From Syntrophobacter fumaroxidans MPOB (lineage in GTDB: Bacteria > Desulfobacterota > Syntrophobacteria > Syntrophobacterales > Syntrophobacteraceae), in the NCBI RefSeq assembly GCF_000014965.1, contig NC_008554.1, positions 558,001 through 622,000 on the forward strand: DNA of 64,000 nt. Direction: 5' to 3'. The stretch's first letter is position 1. The number at the start of each line of letters is the position of its first letter. Position numbers and translations under genes: made by a program. The notes under the pieces are model-generated. The model saw only the letters and a list, made by a program, of their open reading frames with translations, was not told where the DNA came from and ran no database searches. Positions 55,548-63,850 of this stretch are shown in pieces.

Positions 55548-55985
55548 TCAGTCTTTGTATTCCCATGTCAGGTTCAGCCAAAAGGAGGCGTTTCGGGGAT
55601 CGTTGGCATAGACCAGGACCGACTTCCTGTTGATGCCCCGGCAGCGTTTCGTGTCGAGAATGATGGTGATGCTTCCCTCGCCGCCCGGCGGGATGTCCCG
55701 ATCGAATCGGGTCGAGCATCCTCATCCGACGCGGACGTTTTCGATCACCAGTGTATCGTTCCCGGGATTTCCCACCTTGAATTCATGTTCCAGCACGTCG
55801 CCCAGGGTGATTTTGCCGAAGTCGTGGGTGGTCTCGAGAAGCTCGGCACAGGGCCCGGCTTGGGGTTCGGAGCAAAGGAGCAGGGCCGGTCCCGGGTTCT
55901 CGACGGCGCACAGGCCCGAACCGTTCAGGAACGCCGCAAGGAGCACGGCGATAAGCCACGGTTTCATTCCAAACGATCGTATCAT
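55548..55985 (-). CDS. DUF1573-family exported protein with in-frame TGA (candidate selenoprotein)
   Basis: Read through one TGA (55724-55722) this is a 145-residue DUF1573 protein: signal peptide (WLIAVLLAAFLNGSGLC), then THDFGKITLGDVLEHEFKVGNPGNDTLVIENVRVG, TGA, GCSTRFDRDIPPGGEGSITIIL and ANDPRNASFWLNLTWEY, ending at a normal TGA (55550-55548). Family members have CGC(T) at this point, so the TGA stands for the first Cys and gives Sec-Gly-Cys. The part after the TGA keeps the family pattern (PPGGEG, LDT, NDP), so it seems under selection. A strong hairpin starts directly after the TGA. The alternative is a fresh Cys-to-stop mutation (TGC to TGA). DUF1573 proteins are immunoglobulin-like and of unknown function. 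AAGGGGAAG precedes the start. Confidence 0.72.
55691..55721 (-). promoter_or_regulatory. Hairpin directly after the in-frame TGA (candidate bacterial SECIS)
   Basis: Read on the minus strand from the base after TGA: GGATG pairs with CATCC, an inner unpaired side of 5 and 1 bases, then CCCGAT pairs with ATCGGG around the loop TCG. The apical loop is about 17 bases from the TGA, the distance usual for bacterial SECIS elements. The loop lacks the common leading G unless the top pairs open. Confidence 0.55.
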
Positions 55986-56092
55986 CTTCCCCTTCTTTCT
56001 TCATGGATTTGGATGAGCGCGCCCGGCGTGCCGGGTGCGGCCGGGCGCGCATATCGCTCTTCCGGCCTCGGGGCTCGCATGCCCGGTCTCCG

Positions 56093-56797
56093 TTATTGAA
56101 CCGGGAAGTCGAAGACGGTGTCCGGGTATGGTTCGTTTTTCAACGTATAGTGCCACCATTCCTTCGGATACGGCTGAAAACCGTGGTTTCGCATGAGGGT
56201 CTGCAGCAGCATCCGGTGTGCGCGCCGGCTCGGAGTCAACAGGGGCCAATCGGGCCGGGATTCGGGGCCGAAAAAGTCGAATGCGCCGCCCATATCCAGC
56301 TCAGCCTCCGATTCCGCCGCTTCCAGCGGCACGATGGTCAGGTCCACGGTGCTGCCGCGCGAGTGGCTCGATTTCTCGGCAATATAGCCTTCCTTGAACA
56401 AGTCCGCCTTGTCCACACCCGGATAGAATTCCTGTTTCATGCGCGTGTCCGATAGATCCTGAGCCCATCGAACGAAGTGATTCACCGCTCGCTGTGGCCT
56501 GTACCCGTCATAGATTTTCAGCCCGAGACCAAAGGGCTTGAGGTCTTCCTGGACACCTTTGAGCGCCTCCGCGGCCTCCCGGGTGAGAATGCACCTGGCT
56601 CCCCGGTACCCGTCGATGGGCGTGCCGACGAAATTGTGTTCGGTGTGATAGCGCAGTTCGACGTTGACACCGGGAACGACCTCATCCACGTAGACGAAAC
56701 CGTCCGGAAGCCCGGCCTCCTGTGCGACGGCGAGGGGAACGAAGAAAGGAACGAACAGGCAGAGGAGAAGGAGAAATCGTGAATTTCGCTCGAACAT
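56093..56797 (-). CDS. D-Ala-D-Ala dipeptidase, VanX/DdpX family
   Basis: A 234-residue exported zinc dipeptidase. Signal peptide (FLLLLCLFVPFFVPLAVAQ), then VVPGVNVELRYHTEHNFVG, the substrate Arg region IYDGYRPQRAV, the zinc site SSHSRGSTVDLTIV (His, Asp) and EWWHYTL (catalytic Glu, zinc His). It cleaves D-alanyl-D-alanine. With a signal peptide and no vanH/vanA neighbours, a role in peptidoglycan turnover is more likely than vancomycin resistance. AGAGGAAC precedes the start. Confidence 0.94.
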   Translation of the reverse strand: MFERNSRFLLLLCLFVPFFVPLAVAQEAGLPDGFVYVDEVVPGVNVELRYHTEHNFVGTPIDGYRGARCILTREAAEALKGVQEDLKPFGLGLKIYDGYRPQRAVNHFVRWAQDLSDTRMKQEFYPGVDKADLFKEGYIAEKSSHSRGSTVDLTIVPLEAAESEAELDMGGAFDFFGPESRPDWPLLTPSRRAHRMLLQTLMRNHGFQPYPKEWWHYTLKNEPYPDTVFDFPVQ

Positions 56798-56940
56798 CCG
56801 AAGTTCCTCTTAAACGGTTTCAAACCGACCGGACGAACCGCCGAAAACGGCGTTCGGGCGGTCGGAGTGCGGACGGAATCGGGCCGAGTTCATCCAAAAA
56901 AGCAACGGCGTACCCGGGCTCGGACATGGCGGCGCGGCCC

Positions 56941-57771
56941 TTATTTGAACGCAACGGCCGTGAAAAACGTGTAGCAGAACGTACCGTCCTCGCGGGTCGT
57001 CCGGTAGAGATCCGCTATGCCCCCATCCCATGTCTCTTCATCCGTGAGCTCGAGGGAAAGGGCCTCTTCCCGCACACCTTCGATCATCGCGATGAATGTC
57101 TTCCGGGTGAATCCTTCGACCAGTTGAGGGCGGGTCCGGTCCACGTAGACCATGCGCGGCGAAACCTGCACCTCTCGGAAGCCTGCCCGGTCGAGCAAGG
57201 GGTAGAGTTCCCGTCCGATGAGCGAATTGCCGCGCTTTCGCGCCTGGACCTCGACCAGGCAACGAACGACAAGGTCCGCCCGCTCGCTCCTCGGATGGCA
57301 GTAGTAGGAACCGTGGTCCCCTTCGATCACGCTGACCGAACCATTCTCCCGCAGCATGTCCTTGAGCCTCAGGAGAGCAGCCGCCGGGTCCTGCAGATGT
57401 TCGAGCAGAAAGCACACGAACAGATGGTCGAACGTTCCAGCACCATAAGGCAGATTGAAGATGTCCGCCACCTCCACGGCGACGTTCGACAATCCCGCCC
57501 GCGCCACTTTCTCCCGCGCCCGCCGGACCGAATCCGGCGAAATATCGAACGCAGTGATCCGGGAGGCGGGATTTTTCCCTGCAAGATACAGAGTCTGAGC
57601 ACCAACGCCGCAGCCCGGTTCCAGGATGCGGCTCCCGGCCGGAAAAGAAACCGACGGATGCAGGAGCTCCACGAGTGTGCTCGCCTGGTCCTGCAACCGT
57701 CCGGCCTCTGTTTCGGAATATCCGTGCACGTATGCTTCCACGAGAATGACCTCCGGGTTCGTGAACATCAT
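56941..57771 (-). CDS. SAM-dependent class I methyltransferase
   Basis: A 276-residue methyltransferase. Motif I is RILEPGCGVGAQTLYLA, acid after strand 2 in ITAFDISPDSVRRARE, then VEVADIFNLPYGAGTFDHLFVCFLLEHLQDP and LRENGSVSVIEGDHGSYYCHP. The C-terminal 100 residues carry substrate specificity, which I cannot assign. The start at 57771 (ATGATG) lacks a good ribosome site; the open frame runs back to 57912 and an earlier GTG cannot be excluded. Confidence 0.88.
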   Translation of the reverse strand: MMFTNPEVILVEAYVHGYSETEAGRLQDQASTLVELLHPSVSFPAGSRILEPGCGVGAQTLYLAGKNPASRITAFDISPDSVRRAREKVARAGLSNVAVEVADIFNLPYGAGTFDHLFVCFLLEHLQDPAAALLRLKDMLRENGSVSVIEGDHGSYYCHPRSERADLVVRCLVEVQARKRGNSLIGRELYPLLDRAGFREVQVSPRMVYVDRTRPQLVEGFTRKTFIAMIEGVREEALSLELTDEETWDGGIADLYRTTREDGTFCYTFFTAVAFK

Positions 57772-58032
57772 CCGCGGGATGAACGCGCGTCCGTGCTTCG
57801 CCCGCTCACCCCCGCCGCACCGTACGACAACGCCCCGCCGCCGGGAGGTGTTCCTCAAACGGATCCGGGGTGCGCCGCCCGCAGCGTCTTTCGTCCGCAA
57901 GGCGGGAATCACGGGGTCGTACAGGCGCGCGGACCGCCTCGGCTCTCATTGGGGAATCCACCGCACGTTGTCGAATAACACCGACAGGTTAACGCACCGG
58001 TTCGATCCGATCAAGAGGCAGCGAAGTTTTTG

Positions 58033-58117
58033 TGCGGGTGGCGGAGTTTTCGCATAGGTGGCGAATTATTCGCGCAGATGGTGGAGTCCTGGCGAAGGTG
58101 GCGGAGTTTTCACCAGT
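58033..58117 (+). repeat. Tandem imperfect repeats with 20-base period
   Basis: The unit GGTGGCGGAGTTTTCGC occurs at 58037, 58057 (as GGTGGCGAATTATTCGC) and 58097, with a degenerate copy near 58078. Multiple terminal repeats of this look are found at ends of IS21-family elements, so this may be an IS end left without its transposase. Confidence 0.6.
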
Positions 58118-58561
58118 GAACAAGTGATGCACCGGGCAAGGTGCTCAGGACGCCTGAGACGATGCCGACGAAAATGGATTCATCCGGTTGATGAGTATCT
58201 TGCTCTGAGAATGCAGGACCTCATTTCCCGGAAGACCCCCAAAACGTCAATGATAATCGCGCCACCCTAAACGCATGAAAGCCATGATCTCCGGGCAATC
58301 CTTCATGATGCCCGCCTCGCCGGCGATGCATCATGCATCGGCGTTATGGTTCGTGCAGCATACGAACACCGCAAGGCTGCGAAAAAACAATGGACATGGG
58401 GAAGACCCTGTTGTTCGACGTCGATCGAACAACCGTGTGGCTTCTCGACCATGTCCACATTTATTCTCTGTTTCAAGGGAATTGTCCTGTCCCGGGCCAC
58501 ACCGCCGGAGCATGAGAATGGGTGTGCTCGAATCATCAAGGGACAGGAACGAGTCAAGGCA
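58118..58561. other. Gene-free DNA between repeat and sigma-54 unit
   Basis: About 440 bases. Short frames on both strands with no conserved sequence. No hairpin terminator or tRNA recognised. Confidence 0.4.
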
Positions 58562-58608
58562 TGACAAGAATTGTTAACAAGATGCCAGGAAACTGACAAT
58601 TTTTGTCA
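58562..58608 (+). promoter_or_regulatory. Paired palindromes, likely upstream activator sites
   Basis: TGACAAGAATTGTTA (58562-58576) and TGACAATTTTTGTCA (58594-58608) are two copies of a TGACAA-N3-TTGTCA palindrome, 32 bases apart (three helical turns). They lie about 110-155 bases upstream of the -24 element, where enhancer-binding activators of sigma-54 bind. Confidence 0.68.
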
Positions 58609-58718
58609 TCCGAGCTGTTTTGCCACGGGGCGACGATCGAAGGCGGGTCCTCCCGTTCCCTTTGTGCAGACCCGATCTATGGAGAATCTGACCTTTCCGC
58701 CTGCTATGAAACGGGTTC

Positions 58719-58734
58719 TGGCACTTTTCTTGCT
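58719..58734 (+). promoter_or_regulatory. Sigma-54 (RpoN) promoter
   Basis: TGGCAC (58719-58724), 5 bases, TTGCT (58730-58734): a perfect -24/-12 element with conserved GG and GC at the right spacing. Transcription should begin about 12 bases downstream of the -12 GC, near 58745. Confidence 0.85.
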
Positions 58735-58744
58735 CAAACAAAAT

Positions 58745-58887
58745 TCGGTCGTTGATAGCGACGCTGATTTCAAGGCAGGCAGCAGATCAGGCAGTTGATG
58801 CGTAATAACGGAGGACGGACCCTATTCGGCGGGGGCTGGGTTGGGGTCGGTACCTATAGGGCCGGGCAACCCGGCCCTTTTTCCTTT
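58745..58887 (+). ncRNA. Predicted sigma-54-dependent small RNA, about 140 nt
   Basis: Between the sigma-54 promoter and the intrinsic terminator no credible protein gene exists. One 38-codon frame begins at ATG 58798 but runs through the terminator stem without a ribosome site, so it is unlikely to be a peptide gene. The transcript holds a G-rich segment (58838-58850) and a GGAGGA-like motif near 58810. Expression would depend on an enhancer-binding protein acting at the two palindromes. Start and ends are predicted, not measured. It converges on the YedE/rhodanese operon. Confidence 0.62.
58858..58887 (+). terminator. Intrinsic terminator of the predicted small RNA
   Basis: Stem AGGGCCGGG (58858-58866) with CCCGGCCCT (58870-58878), loop CAA, then TTTTTCCTTT on the plus strand. 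The T-run is on the plus side only, so it ends a plus-strand transcript. Confidence 0.88.
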
Positions 58888-59013
58888 CAAAACGGCTGCA
58901 ACCGGTCGAACTGATCGACTAACGCCACGCCGTCAAGATCATGGCGCACCACCCCGGGCTGTAACAATGCCGACTTCCCTTTCACAAGGAGACGACGGAC
59001 CCCGCCGACAGCT

Positions 59014-59039
59014 GAGGCCGGGGGGCGGTCCCCGGCCTC
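59014..59039 (-). terminator. GC-rich hairpin after the YedE-rhodanese gene
   Basis: A 10-bp stem GAGGCCGGGG (59014-59023) with 59030-59039. It follows the last gene of the minus-strand sulfur operon but lacks a T-run, so it may protect the 3' end or act with Rho. Confidence 0.5.
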
Positions 59040-59104
59040 GCCATGAACGCGGCATCCATTGAAGAGCATGGAGGGAGGAAACGGGTGACCGCCGCCGCGG
59101 CCGC

Positions 59105-61096
59105 TCACGGGGACGTTTCCACGGGCAGTTCCGGCCGGCTGGACCACTCCGCCCACCCGCCGTCGTACCAGAACACCTTCCGATACCCCAGTATGTTTTG
59201 GAGCACGAAGCGCGTCTGGCTGGCCTGATGCCCCGTGCGGCAGGAGACCACCACCGTCGTGTCCTTGGAGGGAATCAGGCGCGCGTAGGCCTCTTCGAGC
59301 TCCGCCCGCGGCTTGAAACTCGTGATGCCGTCGATTGTCGCCAGGTCGTCGGCGAAAGGACGGTTGACGGCTCCCGGAATATGCCCTGCGCGGGCTTCGT
59401 CGGACTTCGCCCCCGAAAAATAGTCGGCGGGCCTCACATCCAGCAGCACCGCGCTGCGCCGATGCACATGCTCCAGCACGGTCCGGTAATCCACGGTGAA
59501 CCGGTCCGCCTCTCGCGGGGCGGGATAGGCGGTTTCGGTGATGGCGGGCAGCAGAGTATCCACCGGGCGACGTTCCGCCAGCCATTTTTCCCAGCCTCCG
59601 TTCAGAATGGCGTAGCGCCGGTGCCCGGCCCGTTCCAGGGCGGTCCCGATGAGTGTTGCGTCCATGATCTTCTCGCTCGGCACGACGACGATCGTCGTTT
59701 CGGGCCTGATGCCCAGCAACTCCAGGTGCCGGACAATCATGTCGACAGGCAGCACCATGGACGACACCCCGCCGACCACCCCGCGGAAATGCTCCGGGTC
59801 CATCCGCACCGAGCCGGGCAGGTGACCGCCGTTGTAGGCGGGCTGGGAACGTGTCTCGATGATGCGCACGTCGCCGCGCCCGAGGTGCTCGTTCAGCCAC
59901 GCCGTTTCGACCAGCCCGGGCATGCCGCCGGTGCTCCCTTGCGAATCATCGGCCCGGGCGGTCGCGGTCCCCAGGAAGAACCCGCGCCACGCTTCCACCT
60001 GAGCCGCCATTTCGGCGGTGAGCGGCGCTTCACGCAGTGAAACGGGTTTCAGCACGCGGTGCATGAAACCCTGCAAACCGTCGGTCAGGATGGTGACATT
60101 GTTGAACCCCATGCGTGCCAGGGCATCTCGTGCCTGGGCGGGGTGGGTCATCCCGTTGGAATAGAGGACGATGGTCCCCCTGTCCCTGCGGGGAGCGAGG
60201 GTTTCAGGGAGGTCGGCGGGGGCGACGTTCAAGGCGCCCTTGATGTGAAAGGCGGAATATTCCCCCGGAGTCCGGATGTCCACCAGCAGGAGCGACGGAT
60301 CGCCGGTCATGAGGCGGTCGGCGAGCGCTTCCGGCTCGACGTGGTCTTCACCGGCTTGCATGGTCTGAAGTATAGCCGTTTCGGGGGGAGGTCCGAGCCG
60401 GGAGACGGCGGCCCGATCGATGCCGGCCGACGGAAGTACCGCCACGCCAAAAGCGGCGGCCAGGACGGCCACGCTGAAAGCTTTGAGGAAGGGACTGCCA
60501 AAATAGGGACCCGTACCGGCGGTTCGCCTCTCGATCCATTCCGCGAACCAGAACGCGGCCACGCCGAGGCCCGAAAAGACCAGGGCAAAAAACGGAGCGG
60601 ACACGCCCAGAGCCTCCCAGACGAATTTCACTCCGCTCTCGCCCCACGTGTACAGGGGTTCCAGCAGGCCGTAGATCTCGTTGAACAGGATACTCCCAAG
60701 GACTGCCCCGAAAAGGTAAATCAGCGCGTCGAGGCGCCCGGATGCCACGCCCACGGCCGCCGTGCCCGGACACCAGCAGGCCAGGCCGAACCCGATACCG
60801 AACAGCACGCCGCCGACGATTTGCGCGCCGTACACGGTGGGAAGAAAGTAAATCTGGTCGGAAGCGACGATCCCCAGCGACAGGGCCAGGTGCAGCCCGA
60901 GCATCGCCGTGATCATCGCCGTGAACATGACTCTCAACACCGTCATGTCCCGAAAGTAAAAAATCCCCCCCAACTTCCTGGAGCTCCCGAAACCCGCGCG
61001 TTCGAGCGCAAATCCGAAACCGAAGCCCACCAGCAGCGAAACCGCCATGGCCGTGCTGCTTCCCAAGGCATCGTTGCCGAAGAAGGTTGTGATCAT
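59105..61096 (-). CDS. YeeE/YedE transporter domain fused to three rhodanese domains
   Basis: A 663-residue fusion. The first 215 residues form a YeeE/YedE sulfur-compound transporter with eight or so helices (FGFALERAGFGSS; IVGGVLFGIGFGLACWCPGTAAVGVASGRLDALIYLFGA) and its conserved Cys pair. Three rhodanese domains follow in the periplasm or cytoplasm: about 245-345 (VDIRTPGEYSAFHIKGALN; active-site position Ser in VLYSNGM), about 390-500 (IIETRSQPAYNGGHLPGSV; VVVPSEK, no Cys) and about 535-655 (LDVRPADYFSGA; VVSCRTGHQAS with Cys619). Only the last can carry persulfide sulfur. ATG 61096 overlaps the upstream stop by 4 bases (ATGA), with AGGAGG 8 bases before it. Confidence 0.92.
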   Translation of the reverse strand: MITTFFGNDALGSSTAMAVSLLVGFGFGFALERAGFGSSRKLGGIFYFRDMTVLRVMFTAMITAMLGLHLALSLGIVASDQIYFLPTVYGAQIVGGVLFGIGFGLACWCPGTAAVGVASGRLDALIYLFGAVLGSILFNEIYGLLEPLYTWGESGVKFVWEALGVSAPFFALVFSGLGVAAFWFAEWIERRTAGTGPYFGSPFLKAFSVAVLAAAFGVAVLPSAGIDRAAVSRLGPPPETAILQTMQAGEDHVEPEALADRLMTGDPSLLLVDIRTPGEYSAFHIKGALNVAPADLPETLAPRRDRGTIVLYSNGMTHPAQARDALARMGFNNVTILTDGLQGFMHRVLKPVSLREAPLTAEMAAQVEAWRGFFLGTATARADDSQGSTGGMPGLVETAWLNEHLGRGDVRIIETRSQPAYNGGHLPGSVRMDPEHFRGVVGGVSSMVLPVDMIVRHLELLGIRPETTIVVVPSEKIMDATLIGTALERAGHRRYAILNGGWEKWLAERRPVDTLLPAITETAYPAPREADRFTVDYRTVLEHVHRRSAVLLDVRPADYFSGAKSDEARAGHIPGAVNRPFADDLATIDGITSFKPRAELEEAYARLIPSKDTTVVVSCRTGHQASQTRFVLQNILGYRKVFWYDGGWAEWSSRPELPVETSP

Positions 61097-61623
61097 GACC
61101 ATTGCCTCCTGGCGAACCACGCGGCGGCGTAACCGGCGGCAAAAAGGGATACGAGAAAGAGCAGGCTGCCGGTGGCCAGCATTGCTCCGCCTGTGAGCGC
61201 CTGGCCCGAGGTGCAGCCCGAAGCCAGGCGGCTGGCAAAGCCCGCCAGGACTCCGCCCGACAAAGCCATGAGGATACGCCGTCGGGGCGAGGCCGTCGGC
61301 CCGCGCTCGAGCTGCGGCTGGACCCGGCGTGCCGCAACGGCGGACACCAGGCCCCCGAGAAGGGTGCCCGCAAACATGAAGACCAGGTAGTAACTGAGCG
61401 GATTACTTCCCCAGGCGCCGAAGTAGGGACTGCCCGCAACATGTTGCGGCATCAGCGCGCCCTGCGCCGCGGCGCCCACGCGGGCGATGCCTCCGGATGC
61501 TCCGAGACCGGTTCCCAGGACCAGGAAGGCGGCAAGAAGCACGGCGCCCAGGATCAAACCGGCCAAATAGGGGTTCATGTATGGCCTGGGACCGTTTGAA
61601 TGAATGGATTGGTCGGGATTCAT
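61093..61623 (-). CDS. YeeE/YedE-family sulfur transporter protein
   Basis: A 176-residue membrane protein with four or five helices and the YeeE/YedE motif RLASGCTSGQALTGGAMLATGSLLFLVSLFAAGY; the Cys in SGCTSG is the conserved thiosulfate-handling residue. It is the size of the half-length proteins that pair with a second YedE unit, which here is the N-terminal part of the next gene, overlapping it by 4 bases. Together they likely import thiosulfate or another reduced sulfur species. An AGAGGA site precedes the start. Confidence 0.93.
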   Translation of the reverse strand: MNPDQSIHSNGPRPYMNPYLAGLILGAVLLAAFLVLGTGLGASGGIARVGAAAQGALMPQHVAGSPYFGAWGSNPLSYYLVFMFAGTLLGGLVSAVAARRVQPQLERGPTASPRRRILMALSGGVLAGFASRLASGCTSGQALTGGAMLATGSLLFLVSLFAAGYAAAWFARRQWS

Positions 61624-61801
61624 GGTCTAGTCCTCTTTGCTGAGTGGCTTACAAGTGCACAAAACCGCTTGCGGCCATTTCCGTGTTGCTTTATCCATGG
61701 CGGCTTTCGCAGGGCGGTGACGACACGCGAATCAATCAGCCCGTGTCGCCGTCGCTCCCCGCGATGAAAAGCATTGTCTCGCCTGGTTTCCGTAAACCGA
61801 C

Positions 61802-63850
61802 TCAACAGCCGGCCGACTTCTTTTTGGGCGTGCCGGGAGTGGACGGAGCGGGCGCCGAAGTCGCGGGCTGCGGGACCGGAGCCGGGGCCGGGGCTGCTGG
61901 CCCCTGGAATTTAGGTCCCCCGCCGGGAAGCGGCACCGCCCGCACGGCGGCCTTCAACTCCGTCTCCTCCCAGAAGGCATCGAGCCCGCCGTGCAGGGCC
62001 TTGATCGGTCTCTTGGTCTTCTGTGAAAGAATGCCGGCGATCATCATCGCCAGGGAGCCGTCGCGGTCCACGATGATCAATGGTCCCGCGCCCGTGAGGT
62101 ACCCCGCGTTCGACAGGACGTCCGCCGGATCGGCGTTGGTCGATCCGGGCAGGGAATAATCCCGGAATGCCTCCGGCGGGCGAATGTCCACCAGGTCGAA
62201 TGTTCCCGGCAAATCCTTGAGCAGCCGATTCAAATCCGCCGGGGAGATCCGTTCCGCAAGATGAACGTGACGCCTGGGTGCGGAGGAGCCGGCGGCTTGC
62301 TTCTCGCTTCCGAATACCGGGTAGCCCGCTTCAATCCACGCCGCGCTGCCCCCTTCGAGGCTTGAAACCTGCTTGAATCCTTTGCGCTGCAGGATGCCCA
62401 CCGCCAGGCTCGACCGGTACGCACTGTTGCAGACCGCCACCACCGGCAGAGCGGGATCGAGTTTGCGGGAAAGCTCACCCAGGTGGTTGAGGGGCAGGTT
62501 CACCACCGTCCCGATGCGCAGCGCCATCCATTCGTTGGGCAGGCGCACGTCCACGATGATGGGAGCGCTGCCGTCCTGCATTTGAGCGTAAAGCTCGCCG
62601 GGCTTGACGGTCCCGCTCCGGGCAAGACTCAGGCCGGCCCTGGTCCAGGCCTCGAACGGCAGCACCGATCCCGTGTAACCCACTCGATGCAGGCGCAGGA
62701 CGGCTTCCTTGATTTCCGCCGAAGAACCGATCAGCACCATCGGGGCCTTCCAAGGCACGATTGTGCCCACCCACGTTTCCAGGCGGCCTCGCAGCCCGAT
62801 GTTCACCGATCCCGGAACATGCCCTTCAGAGTAGGGCTTGGGATCCCGCAGGTCGACCAGCCACAGGTCTTCCACCCGGGTGATGGATTCATCGACTTTC
62901 GCCTGGACGGGCGCCGCATCCCACGACACCAGGGGCGGTCCTTCACGGTTCATGGCGGCGTTGTGCTTGAAGTACTGCGGTGCCTCGGGCAGGCCTTCGA
63001 GCACCGCCGAGATGAACTCGCTGCGGCCCTTGTGCCGTATGTACGGATTGGACGACCTTTCCCTGCCGATGGTCGACGAAGGATCGTCGGACAGGTGCGC
63101 GCCGCACAAGGAACCCGCACCGTGCGCGGGCAGCACCGCGACCGTGTCCGGAAGTTTGGACAGGACATTGTGCCAGGTGTCGTAGCTCATGGAAGCCAGG
63201 GTGGCGGCGGTCATTTTCCCTTCGAGCAGATCCGGTCTTCCGACGGATCCGACAAACAGGGTATCCCCGGTGAAAATCATTTTCGGCTGGTCATCCCCCT
63301 CCGAAAAAACCAGGCCGCACATGCCGTCGGGCGTGTGGCCGGGAGTCTCCACGGCTTTCACCATGGCCGCGCCCACCTTGAACGTCGAGCCTTCTTTCAG
63401 CGGTTCGATCTTGTATTTTGCGCCACTGGCGGCGTTCTGATAGACGGGGACGTTCAATGCCCGGACCAGTTCCAGGTGTCCGGCGACGAAGTCGGCGTGG
63501 GAGTGGGTGAGAAAGACGCCCTTGATGGTCAGGCCGTGTTTTTTCGCATGGTCGAGGTAGGCGGTGATGTCCCGGTCCGGATCAACCAAGAGCGCCTCCT
63601 TCCCGGAAATCAGCAGGTAGGAATAGTGGCTCAAGACGGGCAGGTTGAACTGCACGACCTCGAAGCCGGGAAACCTGTATGTGTCCACGATCTGGTGGAA
63701 AGCGTCCTCACTCCCGTGAGTCGCGGATTCCGAGTCCTTGATCGAGGCCGCGCCGGCGAAGCTCCACGGAAAAGCGAAGCTCAACAGGAACACGGTGGCG
63801 ACGGCGATGTTCCTCAGGTAAAGCCGTTTGCAGTCGGTGGGGTTCTTCAT
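61802..63850 (-). CDS. Exported persulfide-dioxygenase-like MBL hydrolase with rhodanese domains
   Basis: A 682-residue exported protein. Signal peptide (AVATVFLLSFAFPWSFAGA), MBL domain of ETHE1/BLH type at about 35-265 (LLVDPDRDITAYLDHAKKHGLTIKGVFLTHSHADFVAGH; VETPGHTPDGMCGLV; IFTGDTLFVGSVGRPDLL; PAHGAGSLCG), then rhodanese modules: about 325-405 (VDLRDPKPYSEGHVPGSVNIG, active Cys missing), about 420-520 (VDVRLPNEWMALRIG; Cys in VAVCNSAYRSS) and about 545-635 (VDIRPPEAFRDYSLPGS; IIVDRDGS, no Cys). A Pro/Ala-rich tail ends KKKSAGC. It would handle periplasmic persulfides, with the YedE genes downstream. GGAAGG precedes the start. Confidence 0.9.
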   Translation of the reverse strand: MKNPTDCKRLYLRNIAVATVFLLSFAFPWSFAGAASIKDSESATHGSEDAFHQIVDTYRFPGFEVVQFNLPVLSHYSYLLISGKEALLVDPDRDITAYLDHAKKHGLTIKGVFLTHSHADFVAGHLELVRALNVPVYQNAASGAKYKIEPLKEGSTFKVGAAMVKAVETPGHTPDGMCGLVFSEGDDQPKMIFTGDTLFVGSVGRPDLLEGKMTAATLASMSYDTWHNVLSKLPDTVAVLPAHGAGSLCGAHLSDDPSSTIGRERSSNPYIRHKGRSEFISAVLEGLPEAPQYFKHNAAMNREGPPLVSWDAAPVQAKVDESITRVEDLWLVDLRDPKPYSEGHVPGSVNIGLRGRLETWVGTIVPWKAPMVLIGSSAEIKEAVLRLHRVGYTGSVLPFEAWTRAGLSLARSGTVKPGELYAQMQDGSAPIIVDVRLPNEWMALRIGTVVNLPLNHLGELSRKLDPALPVVAVCNSAYRSSLAVGILQRKGFKQVSSLEGGSAAWIEAGYPVFGSEKQAAGSSAPRRHVHLAERISPADLNRLLKDLPGTFDLVDIRPPEAFRDYSLPGSTNADPADVLSNAGYLTGAGPLIIVDRDGSLAMMIAGILSQKTKRPIKALHGGLDAFWEETELKAAVRAVPLPGGGPKFQGPAAPAPAPVPQPATSAPAPSTPGTPKKKSAGC

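Noticed and set aside
56093-56797. Vancomycin resistance locus
   Set aside because: Only the VanX-like dipeptidase is present, with a signal peptide; vanA and vanH genes are lacking.
61760-61804. TGA directly after the terminal Cys of the MBL-rhodanese protein as a second selenocysteine
   Set aside because: Read-through gives about 20 residues with no family pattern, and no convincing hairpin follows, unlike the DUF1573 case.
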